Source of the DNA: Streptomyces sp. cf386
Lineage (GTDB): Bacteria > Actinomycetota > Actinomycetes > Streptomycetales > Streptomycetaceae
Direction: 5' to 3'
Length of the DNA: 64,000 nucleotides
Assembly (NCBI RefSeq): GCF_900103585.1
Contig: NZ_FNHV01000014.1
Span: forward strand, 1-64,000
A model generated the notes under the pieces. It searched no databases and was not told the DNA's origin. It was given only the letters and a program-made list of their open reading frames with translations. Of the stretch, positions 25,235 through 36,500 are shown one piece after another. Position numbers and translations under genes: made by a program. How positions within the stretch are numbered: the stretch's first letter is position 1; each line of letters starts with the position of its first letter.

Positions 25235-27337
25235 GTGATATCCACCGCTATTCGCGTCGCCCGGGTGGGCAGCCCGGCCGAGCTGGCCGCGGCGGCCCTC
25301 ATGATCCTGGGCTTTCCGGCGCTCATGCTGGCCGCGCTCATCCCGAGCGTTCCCGCCTTCGCGGCCGCGGCCGCCGTGACGTACCTGGCGGACCACTATC
25401 TGCACCGCAAGGGCAGCTATCTGGTCAACCGTCTGAGCAAGGTCCGGGCCGGTCTGTCGATCCGCTTCCTGATCAGGCAGCTGCTGCTGATCCTGCTGTT
25501 GGCCCGCCTCGGTTTCGCGGACGACCTGGTCTACTACGGCGCGATCGCCTGCTTCATCGCCTTCTACGGCCTCCAGGCCCCGCACGGCGCGCTGGTCACC
25601 CTGATCCGCAACCGCCGCCGTATGCCGGTCGCCACCCGCAATGTCGACCTCGCCTCCCGCATCCGTATCCCGGACGCCCCGCCGAGGGGGCTGCTGCACC
25701 GCTCCGCCGAGAAGATGCTGCACCTCGACCTCGCGGCCGTCGCGGGCGTCCTCGTCTCGGCCTCCCTGGGGTCGGCCGTCGCCGGATTCATCGGTATCGG
25801 CGTCACGGTGGGCGTCGGCTGCCTGTACGTCGCCGCGCTCGTGCCGTACGTCCGCGGCCGGAAGATCCCGCCGAACGCGGAGACCGTCCTGGCCGCCGTC
25901 GACGACTGGCTGGGCGAGTACCGGCCCGAGACGGTGCTGTACTTCTCCGGCTCCAAGGACTCCGCCTACCAGGTCAACATGTGGCTGGAGACCATGGAGC
26001 AGCTGGACTCCAAGCCGCTGATCATCCTGCGCGAGCGCGCCATCCTGAACAGCCTGGCGCCCACCACGGTCCCCGTCATCTGCGTGCCCGGTGGCGTGCA
26101 CCTGATGAACCTGGACCTGTCCAACGTGCGCGTCGCGCTGTACGCCGCGAACGTCGGCAAGAACATCCACCTGCTGCGCGTCCCGACCATGAAGCACGTC
26201 TTCATCGGCCACGGCGACAGCGACAAGCTGGCCAGCGTCAACCCGTACAGCAAGGTCTACGACGAGGTGTGGACCGCCGGGCGCGCGGGCCGCGACCGCT
26301 ACGCCATCGCCGACGTCGGCGTCCGCGACGACGACATCGTCGAGGTCGGCCGCCCGCAGCTGGCGCCGATCCAGGGCTGGGACGGTGTTCCGGAAGGCCG
26401 GATCCCGACCGTCCTCTACGCCCCCACCTGGGAGGGCTGGGACGGCAACCCCGGCAACACCTCGATCGTGCTGGCCGGCGAGAGCATCGTGAAGAAGCTG
26501 GTCAAGGCCGATCCGCCGGTCCGCGTCCTGTACAAGCCGCACCCCTTCACCGGCACCGTCAGCAAGGAGGCCGGCGCCGCGCACCGCCGGATCACCGCCC
26601 TGGTCGAGCAGGCCGCCACCGAGCGCGCCGCCGACTCGCGCTTCACGGTCGACGCCGCCGCACAGACCGCCGCCAAGGCCGAGCTGGCCGGTATCGAGGC
26701 CCGCCTCGCCGAGCTGTCCGGCAAGGGCAGCGGCAGCGTCAAGGGCGACGAGGCCGAGGCCACCCGCGACGGCCTGGTCGACCTCGCCCGGCACGAGGAG
26801 GTCGCCCGGCTGCGCGCCGAGTGGAACACCGCGTACTGGCGCTCCTTCCCCGGCCACGAGCACCGCGTCATCACGGGCGCCGAGCCGCGGCTGTACGACT
26901 GCTTCAACGTCTCCGACGCGATGGTCTCCGACATCTCCAGCGTGGTCTCCGACTTCATCGCCAGCGGCAAGCCGTACGCCGTCACCGACTCCGCCGAGCT
27001 GGGCGTGGAGGAGTTCAAGCGGCAGAACACGGCGGTGCGCGCCGCGACGATCCTGTCCAACAGCGCGGCCGAGCTGGGCGAGCTGCTGGACGCCGTACGG
27101 GATCCGTCCGCCGACCCCCTGGCCGAGGACCGGAGGGACCTCAAGCGGTACCTGCTGGGCCCGGACGAGCCGACCTCCATCGTCCAGTTCAACACCGCGG
27201 TGTCGAACCTCGCCTTCAAGGCCGAGTCGCGCAACGTCGGCCAGGAGTCACGGGCGGCGGCAGGAGCCGCCGAGGCCGCACCGGCGACCGTGCCCGGGCC
27301 GCGGGTGGCCGTGACCGGGGACGATGTGACGGCCTGA
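25235..27337 (+). CDS. CDP-glycerol/ribitol glycerophosphotransferase family protein 1 (TagF/TarL-like)
   Basis: Membrane-associated transferase of 700 residues that would polymerise or prime alditol-phosphate units from a CDP-alditol donor. The N-terminal ~190 residues hold five or six hydrophobic segments. A GT-B-like catalytic region follows, with the family landmarks LYAPTWEGWDGNPGNTS, LYKPHPFTG and SDISSVVSDFIASGKPYA. A charged insertion of about 80 residues (about 460-540) lies between PHPFTG and the SDISS motif. It has a paralogue at 37781-39853. The start is a GTG. Directly upstream is the gene that probably makes its CDP-alditol substrate. Confidence 0.9.
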   Translation: MISTAIRVARVGSPAELAAAALMILGFPALMLAALIPSVPAFAAAAAVTYLADHYLHRKGSYLVNRLSKVRAGLSIRFLIRQLLLILLLARLGFADDLVYYGAIACFIAFYGLQAPHGALVTLIRNRRRMPVATRNVDLASRIRIPDAPPRGLLHRSAEKMLHLDLAAVAGVLVSASLGSAVAGFIGIGVTVGVGCLYVAALVPYVRGRKIPPNAETVLAAVDDWLGEYRPETVLYFSGSKDSAYQVNMWLETMEQLDSKPLIILRERAILNSLAPTTVPVICVPGGVHLMNLDLSNVRVALYAANVGKNIHLLRVPTMKHVFIGHGDSDKLASVNPYSKVYDEVWTAGRAGRDRYAIADVGVRDDDIVEVGRPQLAPIQGWDGVPEGRIPTVLYAPTWEGWDGNPGNTSIVLAGESIVKKLVKADPPVRVLYKPHPFTGTVSKEAGAAHRRITALVEQAATERAADSRFTVDAAAQTAAKAELAGIEARLAELSGKGSGSVKGDEAEATRDGLVDLARHEEVARLRAEWNTAYWRSFPGHEHRVITGAEPRLYDCFNVSDAMVSDISSVVSDFIASGKPYAVTDSAELGVEEFKRQNTAVRAATILSNSAAELGELLDAVRDPSADPLAEDRRDLKRYLLGPDEPTSIVQFNTAVSNLAFKAESRNVGQESRAAAGAAEAAPATVPGPRVAVTGDDVTA

Positions 27338-27370
27338 TCCGCAGATCGACGGTGCCCAACGGCACCTGAC

Positions 27371-27414
27371 GGCGCGGCCCCCGAGGAGTGATCCTCGGGG
27401 GCCGCGCCGTTTTT
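27371..27414 (+). terminator. Strong rho-independent terminator
   Basis: A perfect 17-bp stem (27371-27387 with 27392-27408), GTGA tetraloop, then GTTTTT. It closes the transferase transcript. Confidence 0.95.
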
Positions 27415-27418
27415 CTGC

Positions 27419-27462
27419 GGTCGCCCGCACCGCCGCTTCTTGTGGTCGCCCGCACCGCTTCT
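27419..27462. repeat. Short imperfect direct repeat
   Basis: GGTCGCCCGCACCG occurs at 27419-27432 and 27444-27457, each followed shortly by CTTCT. Probably a small local duplication. Confidence 0.6.
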
Positions 27463-27512
27463 AGCGGGCCTCTTACGTTTCCCGAATAGCGTGAGTCCAT
27501 GTCAGTTCGCTA

Positions 27513-27528
27513 TGTGACCTGAGTCACG
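27513..27528 (+). promoter_or_regulatory. CRP-like palindrome upstream of the GT2 gene
   Basis: TGTGA-N6-TCACG matches the CRP/FNR half-site arrangement (TGTGA-N6-TCACA) with one change, 98 bp before the GT2 start. Streptomyces has a Crp homologue with similar specificity; occupancy here is inferred only. Confidence 0.4.
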
Positions 27529-27626
27529 GATTCGTGGGTTCGAGGCAACCGCTTGTAGCACCCAGCCGTCTACCAAGTAGCGAATGAGGCGATACGGGGG
27601 AAATATCCCGTTGACAAGGGGGAAAC

Positions 27627-28850
27627 GTGACCGTCACGCAGCCTGATGTGAGTGTGATCATCGGGGCGTACGAAGCGATGCCGTATCTGATCGAGTGCCT
27701 GGCATCCGTCGAGGCACAGACCATCGATCCGGGGCGCATCGAGGTCATCGCCGTCGACGACGGGTCGACGGACGGCACGGGGGAGTACCTGGAGGAGTTC
27801 GCCGCCCGGGTCCCGATGCCGGTGACCGTGATCCGGCAGGACAACTCCGGTGGCCCCAGCGGTCCGCGCAACGTCGGTCTGGGCAAGGCGGCCGGACGCT
27901 ACGTCTTCTTCCTGGACGCCGACGACCGACTGGGCCCCGAGGCCCTGGAGCGCATGGTCGCGATGGCCGACAGGAACGGCACCGACGTCGTGCTCGGCCG
28001 GGTCGAGGGCGTCAACCGCACCGCGCCCAAGTCGATGTGGGGCAAGACGCTGGACCGTACCGACGTCTTCTCCTCCAACATCAAGTTCACCCTGAGCGCG
28101 CAGAAGCTGTTCCGTCGCGAGCTGCTGACCAAGCACAACATGCGCTTCGACGAGTCCCTGTGGACCGGCGAGGACGCGCTGTTCACGATGGAGGCGTATC
28201 TGCGGGCGAACGGCGTCTCCGTGGTCGCCGACTACACCTGCTACTACCTGGTGGGCCGCGACGACGGCAAGCACGTGACCAAGAGCGGCGGCTACACCCT
28301 GCGCTTCGACTCCGCGCGCGCCCTGATGAACCTGATAGCCGAGCACGTACCGGCGGGCGACCGGCGCGACACGCTGATGGTCCGCCCCTTCCTCATCACC
28401 CTGCTGCCGCAGTTCGGCCCCAAGTACGCCAAGGACAGCGAGAAGATCAGGCAGCACAAGCTCGAACTCGCGGCGCCCCTGATGGACGCCTACTGGACCG
28501 CGAGCATCGCCCGCCGCCTCAAGGTCGAAGAGCGCCTGCGGCTGCACCTGGTCGCCGAACAGCGCGGCGAACTCCTGCTGCCCGTCGTGGAGTTCATCAA
28601 GGCCAAGAAGCAGGCGGCGGCCCTCCTGGAGAAGAAGGGCCGCCGGGTCTACCTCGCCTACCCGCACTTCCGGGACGCGGCGGCCGGCATACCCGACTCC
28701 GTGTACCTCGCCGAACCGCGCGAGGCCCGCGCCTTCCCGGGGTACCGGGAGGGGGGCGTGGACTCGTTCGTGCGGCGGGCGGTGCGCAAGGCGCGGCGGG
28801 TGCTGAGGTCGCGGGGCGCCGCGCCGGGCGGAAGCGCCGCGGCGGCGTGA
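27627..28850 (+). CDS. GT2 family glycosyltransferase, TarS/TarP-like
   Basis: Protein of 407 residues. The N-terminal GT-A domain begins VSVIIGAYEAMPYLIECL and has the nucleotide-sugar/metal motif LDADD (about residues 98-102) and the catalytic-base-region sequence WTGEDALFTMEAYL. A C-terminal extension of about 170 residues resembles that of poly(ribitol-phosphate) glycosyltransferases of the TarS/TarP kind, so decoration of a teichoic-type polymer is likely. AAGGGGGAAAC directly precedes the GTG start. It is separated from the upstream transferase by a strong terminator and so has its own promoter. Confidence 0.85.
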   Translation: MTVTQPDVSVIIGAYEAMPYLIECLASVEAQTIDPGRIEVIAVDDGSTDGTGEYLEEFAARVPMPVTVIRQDNSGGPSGPRNVGLGKAAGRYVFFLDADDRLGPEALERMVAMADRNGTDVVLGRVEGVNRTAPKSMWGKTLDRTDVFSSNIKFTLSAQKLFRRELLTKHNMRFDESLWTGEDALFTMEAYLRANGVSVVADYTCYYLVGRDDGKHVTKSGGYTLRFDSARALMNLIAEHVPAGDRRDTLMVRPFLITLLPQFGPKYAKDSEKIRQHKLELAAPLMDAYWTASIARRLKVEERLRLHLVAEQRGELLLPVVEFIKAKKQAAALLEKKGRRVYLAYPHFRDAAAGIPDSVYLAEPREARAFPGYREGGVDSFVRRAVRKARRVLRSRGAAPGGSAAAA

Positions 28851-28867
28851 CGAACAGGGTGTGACCG

Positions 28868-28895
28868 CTGTGCCCCACGACGACGTGGGGCACAG
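28868..28895. terminator. Bidirectional terminator between convergent genes
   Basis: CTGTGCCCCAC and GTGGGGCACAG form a perfect 11-bp stem with a 6-nt loop between the GT2 gene (+) and the PLD-like gene (-). Confidence 0.8.
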
Positions 28896-28913
28896 TCATG
28901 TACTGACGACTTG

Positions 28914-30170
28914 TCACACACCCTTGCAGGCCGGGGTGTTGTCGGCCGTGCCCGGAAGCGCCGCGGCCTTCACCGTGGCGAAGTTGGCGGCGTACAGGTC
29001 GTGCACGGCCGTGCTGTCGATCTTCAGCAGCGCCTCGTCGTTCTCCCGCAGCGCGGGACCCGAGTAGTTGTGGCTGCCCGTCCACACCACCTTGTTGACC
29101 GTGCCGCTGTACTTGCCGTCGATCAGCAGGTACTTGGAGTGCACCACGGAGTTCGTGGTGGTGGAGTTGCCGTCCTCGTCGTAGTTGTAGCAGCGGAGAG
29201 TGGGGCCGCCGCTGGTGTGCAGCTCCTCCCACGTGCCGGCGGTGCCGGAGCTGGCGACGCTGTCCGTCTCCGCGTAGACGATGTCGACGTCACAGCCCGC
29301 CTTCTTCAACTCCACGAGCTTCTCCGCCACGCCGAGCCGGGTGAACCGCAGCATCGCGACCCGGACCTTGGTGGACTTGGCCGTCGTCCCCTCGGTCCAG
29401 GTGCATGTCACGCCGTCGAGGATGTTCCAGATCGTGTCGGCGCTGTTCCCGGTCCCGGGCACGTACGGGTAGAAGTACACCTTGTACGGGCTGAACGTGG
29501 CCGTGGTGTACGACCACGAGTCCCAGTCCTGCGCCGCGAGCTTGCCGAAGTAGGAGTTGTAGGCGTTGTAGATGCCGGTGTTCTGCAGCAGCACCGCGTC
29601 GTTGCGCATCCGGCTGTACGCCGACGGCGTCAGGTTGGACGACGTCTGCACCACCAGGTTCGAGGCGCCGTCGACCTGGGAGAACAGGAAGAACTTGTTG
29701 TGGTTGATGGAGGCCCCGCCCGCGGGGTCGCCCAGGCATGACTTGCCCTGGGGGCACAGGCCCACGAACGAGGACTGGGCCCGGTCCGTGCCGAGGGCGG
29801 CGCTCAGAATGCCGTAGGAGGGGTTCGACGGGTTGTCGCTGACGCTGGTGGAGTCCAGCAGGACCCGCACGTCGACGCCCCGGTCGGTGTGCGCGGTGGC
29901 CAGCGCGCGGGCCGTGGTCTCGTCCCACATGTGGTAGAGCGCGACCGTTATGTCGGAGCCCGGGGCAGCGGAGTTGATGAAGCTCTGTATCTGCAGCCGT
30001 ATCGCCTGCTGCTCGTCCGTGGTGCCCGCCGGGTTGTTGAACACAGTGCTGATCTCGGGCAGAGCGGCGGCGGCCTCGGGCGCCGTGGCCGTCTGCAGGC
30101 CCGCGGCGAGCAGCAGGGCGCTGATCACGGTGGCGATCCTGCGGGATCTGAAACGGGAAGCGAAGCGCAT
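28914..30170 (-). CDS. Secreted phospholipase D-like protein (two HKD motifs)
   Basis: Exported 418-residue protein with an Arg-rich n-region, a hydrophobic core and a signal cleavage region at about residues 34-37. Two PLD active-site motifs are intact: HNKFFLFSQVD (157-167) and HSKYLLIDG (344-352), each with His and Lys, as needed for the phosphohistidine mechanism. Several Cys pairs suggest disulfides. The substrate could be phospholipid, nucleic acid or a wall phosphodiester; next to teichoic-type genes, polymer turnover is a possibility but not shown. GGAGGGGAC precedes the ATG. It is transcribed against the RHS gene from a shared 363-bp region. Confidence 0.88.
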   Translation of the reverse strand: MRFASRFRSRRIATVISALLLAAGLQTATAPEAAAALPEISTVFNNPAGTTDEQQAIRLQIQSFINSAAPGSDITVALYHMWDETTARALATAHTDRGVDVRVLLDSTSVSDNPSNPSYGILSAALGTDRAQSSFVGLCPQGKSCLGDPAGGASINHNKFFLFSQVDGASNLVVQTSSNLTPSAYSRMRNDAVLLQNTGIYNAYNSYFGKLAAQDWDSWSYTTATFSPYKVYFYPYVPGTGNSADTIWNILDGVTCTWTEGTTAKSTKVRVAMLRFTRLGVAEKLVELKKAGCDVDIVYAETDSVASSGTAGTWEELHTSGGPTLRCYNYDEDGNSTTTNSVVHSKYLLIDGKYSGTVNKVVWTGSHNYSGPALRENDEALLKIDSTAVHDLYAANFATVKAAALPGTADNTPACKGV

Positions 30171-30533
30171 GGGTTGGTCCCCTCCACGCCGGACACGACA
30201 AGGCGGGTGACGGCTGGGGCGCGCGCTGGTCGGTCTGACGTCTGTAGTTCGCGTGTTCGGTGGAGGGGATCTTGTCAGACAGTGAAGGGGAGTAACAGAC
30301 GGGATCCATGAGGTGTTGTTGGAGTGTCTGTTCGGTGTCCGGGCGGAGACCGATAACGGTCTGTGTGTCGTCTGAATCCTGATTTGTTGATCTAGACACG
30401 TCAGATCGAGCTACATACCTTCATCCCGTACTGAGTCCGGGGTCATCGGGTGGTACCAGGCGCGACCACCTGAACAGGCGGGGGTCGGCGGGCGGTTGTG
30501 CCGGGTTCTGTTCTCGTTCAGGGGTGGGGTCGC
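30171..30533. other. Divergent intergenic region between PLD-like and RHS genes
   Basis: 363 bp without a gene. The segment 30360-30430 is notably AT-rich for this genome and probably holds the RHS promoter. A small inverted repeat ACCG-ATAA-CGGT is at about 30347-30358. The RBS for the PLD gene is at the left end and AGGGGTGGGG at the right end serves the RHS start. Confidence 0.5.
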
Positions 30534-33500
30534 GTGAGATTTCTGCGTTCACGGAGTCTGGCTGCCCTGACCAGCAAGGGATTGCTGGCAGGGCTGCTTT
30601 CGGCGCTGGTGTTCGCGCCGGCGGTGGCGGTGGCGTTGCCGAGCGGCGAGAAGCCGAGCGTGCCGTCGCGCGAGCTGGCCGACCCGGTGTCCGTCCCGGC
30701 GGAAACCGGGACGGCCAAGGCGCCGAAGGTGGTGTGGCCGAAGGCCGCGACCAAGACGGTCGACCTCGGCGCGGCATCCGCGGCGCGGCGGACGTGGCGT
30801 TCGGTGGCCGGCGAGGCGTCGGCCGTCTCGGTGCGGGCTGCCAAGGCGTCGGGTCCGGCGGTGAAGCGGTCGCCGGGCAAGGTGGCGGTGGAAGTACTGG
30901 ACCGCAAGCGGACCGAAGCGGCCGGTGCGGTGGGACTCGCGGTGCGGGTCGCGCGCCAGGACGGTGGCAGGACGGCCGCTCCGGTGGAGGTCGCCCTGGA
31001 CTACTCGGGCTTCGCTCAGGCCTATGGCGGCGACTTCGCGGGCCGGCTGCGGCTGATGAAGCTGCCCGCCTGCGCGGCCACCACGCCGCAGCTCGAGCGC
31101 TGCCGCCAGGGGCGTTACGTCAAGGCGGTCAACGACACCGAGGACCAGACCCTGACGGCGACGGTGGAAGCCGCGCCCCAGACCAAGCAGATCTCGGGGA
31201 TGTCGGCGCTGTCGGAGCCGGCCGTGCTCGCGGTCACCTCCGGCTCGTCGTCGGACAACGGCGACTACCGGGCCAGCACCCTGTCGCCGACCGGCAAGTG
31301 GGATGTCTCCCTCGGCTCCGGAGCCTTCACGTACTCGGTGCCGATCGAGGTGCCCAAGCCTCCGGTGGGCGAGGCTCCGGATCTCGCCCTGACCTACAAC
31401 TCCCAGTCCATCGACGGACGCACCTCCGCCTCCAACAACCAGGCCTCCTGGGTCGGCATGGGCTGGGACCTGAACGTCGGCTACATCGAGCGGCGTTACA
31501 AGAACTGCACCCAGGACGGCCACCCGACCTTCGGCGACCTGTGCTGGGACTCGCCGAACTCCTCGGCGGACCCCAACGGCGCCGCGTATGTCATCAGTCT
31601 GAACGGTGTCGCCTCGGAGCTGATCCAGGACAACACCGGCACCGGTTCCTTCCATCTGAAGGACGACCCGGGCTGGAAGGTGCAGAAGCTCAATGGCGGC
31701 TACGGCTCGGACAACACGGACGAGTTCTGGGTGGTCACCCAGCAGGACGGAACCCGGCACTACTTCGGCTGGGGCCGCACCGAGCGCCTGAACAGCTCGG
31801 GCGAGCGGGAGAAGACGAACTCGGTGCTGACCGTGCCGGTCATCGGTGACGACACCGGTGAGCCGTGCAACGCCCAGTTCCCCGAGCCGTGCAAGCAGGC
31901 GTGGCGGTGGAACCTCGACCGGGTGGTGACGCCGAACGAGGTGGAGAACGTCTACTTCTACAAGAAGGAGCAGAACCACTACCGTTCGGTCGCCGCCGCC
32001 GACAAGGCCCGTTCCTACGACGCCGGTTCCTACCTGGAGCGCATCGACTATGGCTGGTCCTCCCAGATCCCCGGTGCCCAACTGCCCGCCCAGGTCGACT
32101 TCCAGCACGTCAACCGCTGTGTGGAGCGGATGACGGAGAAGGATCCGCTCGACAACGTGGCGCCCGACTGCCCGACCATCGACGCCGAGCCCGAGTCCTA
32201 TCCGGACGTGCCGGTCGACCTGATCTGCGACGGACCCGACGACGGCGAGTCCTGCGCCGGCAAGACGTACTACCCGACGTTCTTCCTGCGCGACATGCTC
32301 TGGGACATCAACATCAAGGTCCGGGACAACAACGACGCCTCCTGGGACCTCGTCCGGCAGTACCAGATGAAGTACTCCCTGATGAACCCCTCCGGCTCGG
32401 TGGGCGACCAGCTGTGGCTGGACTACATCCAGCGCCGCGGCTACGCAGGGGACGACATCACCCTGCCCACGATCAACTTCAACGGTGAGTGGCAGGACAA
32501 CAAGGTCGGTGCCGGCGAGCTCAACTTCCGCCGGGTCAACAAGGTGTTCACCGACACCGGTTCGACGATCACCGCCACCTACGGCCACGCCACCGACGAC
32601 AACGGCACCATCTCGCGCCAGTGCGACGAGAACAACCTGCCCTCGCAGTCGGACAACAAGTACGAGTGCTTCTGGCAGAAGTGGACGCCCGAGGGCACCG
32701 AGACCGCGCAGACGGGCTGGTTCAAGAAGTTCGTCGTCACCCAGGTGGTCGTCGACCCGGGCGACCTCGCCGATGGCAATCCGTCGATGACGACGACGTA
32801 CGAGTACGACGGCACACCCGGCTGGAGGTTCGGCGCCGACCCCCTCGCCAAGGACGAGGACGAGACCTGGTCGGAGTGGCGCGGCTACGGCAAGGTCCTG
32901 GTCACCACCGGCGCCGGCACCAACAGGCACTCCACCTACCACTGGCTCTACCGGGGCCTGGACGGCGACCGCACCTCCAAGACCGACGCCTCGCAGACCC
33001 GGTCGGTGGACGTCACCGACTCCGCGGGCACGGCCTGGAAGGACTCCGCCTGGCTGGCGGGCAAGACGCTCGAAACCTCGGCCAGGGACCACGAGGACGA
33101 GTCCCAGAAGCGCGAGTGGCACGAGTACTGGACGTACAACACCGCCCAGTACACCGGTCTCCCCGACGCCCGGTTCGTCCGCGAGTCGGAGGTGCGCACG
33201 CTGGAGAAGGTGCACACCTCCACCGACTCGGACACCTCCACATGGCGTGAGCGCGTGACGCAGTGGGAGTTCGAGAACGACCAGGCGGCCAGCACCACCT
33301 TCGGCCTGCCCATGCGGATCGACGAGTGGGGCCAGACCGGTGTCTCGGACAACCACTGCACCGAGTTCGGCCGCACCTACAACACGGACACGCTGGACGG
33401 CACCGGCACCATCCGCTGGATGGTCTACCAGGACGACGAGCGGCACTACACCGTCTCCTGCACCACACAGGCCGAGGACCAGGCGGCCGGCCAGGACACC

Positions 33501-36500
33501 CTGCACCAGGACAAGCGGACGGTGACGTTCTACGACGGGGCCACCTCGTTCTCGGAGAACGACACCAAGCTCACCGACGGCAACGCCACCGAGATCCGCA
33601 TGCACACCAGTGCCTCCGCATACCGGTCGGCCCGGAGCGACTACGACGAAGCGGGCCGGCGTACCAAGGCATGGGACGGCAGGAACAACCTGACCACGAC
33701 GACGTACAGCCCCGCCACCTCATGGCCGGTCGACGGCGTCACGACCACGACCCCGGACCCGGACGGCACCGGATCCCGCACCGCCATGACCTCGGCCGAG
33801 TACCTGTCACGGCACTTCGGGAAGCCGTGGAAGACCGTGGACGCCAACGGCAACACCACCCGCATCGTCTATGACGCGGTGGGCCGCCTGTCGCAGGTGT
33901 TCAAGCCGACCGAGGCGGCGAACTATCCCGACGGCAACCCGTCGATGAAGTTCACCTACAGCATCCCCGTGGCCACCTCCGAGACCGGCGTTCCCGACGT
34001 CGCGACCGGCGCGGCACTCAAGACGACGACGCAGACCCTGCAGTCCGGCTCGACCTACGCCCTCTCCGTGGGCTACAGCGACGGCCTGGGCCGGATCCGC
34101 GAGACCCAGGAGCCGGCGCCGTCCGGCACCGGACGGATCGTCACGAGCACCCGCTACGACTCGTCGGGCAACGTCGCGGGCACCTCCGCGCCTTTCTACA
34201 ACTCCTCGGCCGCGGGCTCCGGCGTCGTCAACCCGGCTGTCGCCGACATCCCGTCCTACACGGACGCCCAGGTGGACTGGGCAGGGCGCACCACGCTCAC
34301 CCAGATCCAGGCCAAGGGCGTGGACCAGGCGGTGAACAGGACGGTCACCCGCTACATCGGCGCCGACCTGGTGACGGTGTTCCCGCCCGAGGGCGGCGCG
34401 GTCGACACGTACACCGACGTCTACGGTCAGACGGTGAAGACGGTCGAGCACATCGGCGCGACGTCGCCCACGACCCGCTACGAGTACACACGCAGCGGCA
34501 AGCTGAAGTACGTCCACGACTCGCAGGACAACACGACCCACTACACCTACAACTGGGCCGGCGACCGCGTCACGACCGACGACCCCGACGCGGGCGGGTC
34601 GTCCACGAGCTACGACGCCAACGGCAAGGTCGAGACGACCACCGACGCCAACGGCACCGTTCTCACCTACGAGTACGACCCCCTGAACCGTCCGACGAAG
34701 ACCAAGCAGGGCACGACCCTGCTGGCCGAGCGGACCTACGACACCGCCACGGGCGGCAAGAACCTGCCCGCGGCGTCGATCTCGTACGTCGCCGGCAAGG
34801 CGTACACCGCCAAGGTCGACGCCTATGACGCGCGGGGCCGGGAGACGTCGAAGACCCTGACCGTGCCCGACGACGGATCCGGTCTGAACGGCTCGTACAC
34901 GTTCGGCTACGGGTACGACGCGGCCGACCACATGACCGCGGTCGCCTATCCCGCGATCGGCGGTCTGCCCGCGGAGACCGTGACCTCCACCTACACCGGC
35001 CAGGGTCGCCTGTCCAAGGTGTCCAGCGGACTGAAGACCTACCTCGCCACGACCGGCTACGACGACTACGGACGTCTGACGTCCAGGACGCTCGGCACGG
35101 CGGGCAGCGGCGCCGCGGTGACCCGCACCCTCGGCTACGACGACGCCAACGGCACCGGGTGGCTGAAGAACATCACCACCAGCACCGTGGTCGACTCGGT
35201 CACCAAGGAGGTCCAGGACGACAACTTCACCCGGGACAAGTCGGGTTCCGTCACCGCGCTGCGCGAGACGCTGGCGAACCAGCAGCAGTGCTACCGCTAT
35301 GACGACCTGAACCGGCTGACGGACGCCTGGACGACCACGTCCACCACCTGCGCGGCCACCCCGCAGTCGGACTTCAGCGGTCCGGACCCCTACCAGACGA
35401 AGTACACCTACGACCGTCTCGGCAACATCCAGTCCGTCACCGACACCACGGCGTCGGGCGCCGCCACCCGGGACTACAAGTACGCGGGCTACAGCGCCGA
35501 CGAGTCCACCTACACCCCGGACCAGGACCGCCCGCACGCCGTCGCCTCGGTGACCACCGGATCCGGCACGGACAGCTACGGCTACGACAGCGCGGGCCAG
35601 CTCACCAGCCGCACCGTCGACGGCGTCTCCTCGAACCTGGTGTGGACGCCGGGGCGGCAGCTGGCCTCGATCACCGAGGCGGGCAAGACCAGCACCTACG
35701 TCAGGGACGCCGACGGCAACGTCATCGCCCGCACCTCGGCCACCGAGAAGGTGCTCTACCTCGACGGCCACGAGCTGCACAAGGCGGGAACGGCCGCGGC
35801 CCAGGCGACCCGCTACTACGCCGCCGAGGGCGCGAGCCTCGCGATGCGTACCGCCGACGGCTCCGCCGAAGGGCAGCTGACCTGGCTCCTCGGCGACGGA
35901 CAGGCTTCCGTGCAGCTGGCCGTCACGGCCGTCGCCGGAGTGGTCACCCGACGGCGCTACACCCCGTTCGGCGACGAGCGGGACAGCACCGTTCCGCTGA
36001 GCGGCAGCGACCGCGGTTTCCTCGGCAAGGCGGAGGACCCGTCCACCGGGCTGTCGCTGCTGGGCGCGCGCGTCTACGACCCGGAACTGGGCCGCTTCCT
36101 GTCGACGGACCCGCTCACCTCGCCCTACCAGCCGCAGAAGCTCAGCTCGTACAGCTACTCGGAGAACGATCCGGTCAACTACAGCGACCCGACCGGTCTC
36201 GACGACGGCAGGGCCTGCCGGTGCGGCAGCCGACCGCCGTTGAAGCCCGGCGGAGGCGGTGGTACGACCGGCGGCTCGTCGGGGGACCGCGGAACTCCGA
36301 CGACCAGCGGCCATGGCTGCGACCAGGCCTGCCTGAACGCGCTCAACTCGCTGGTGAGCACGTGGAAGAAGATGAACATCAACAAGAGGCTCGCGATCGA
36401 GCTGCAGTCCTATGTGAAGGTACTCGGCGGGAACATCCGCCCGTGCATCGCCGGTGTCGAGGCGAGTTCCGGTGTGGCCGCCGGATGCATGGACCTCGAC

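Noticed and set aside
24997..27369. 790-codon plus-strand frame overlapping the TagF-like gene
   Set aside because: Arg/Pro/Gly-rich out-of-frame read; the 25235-27337 frame has the conserved transferase motifs.
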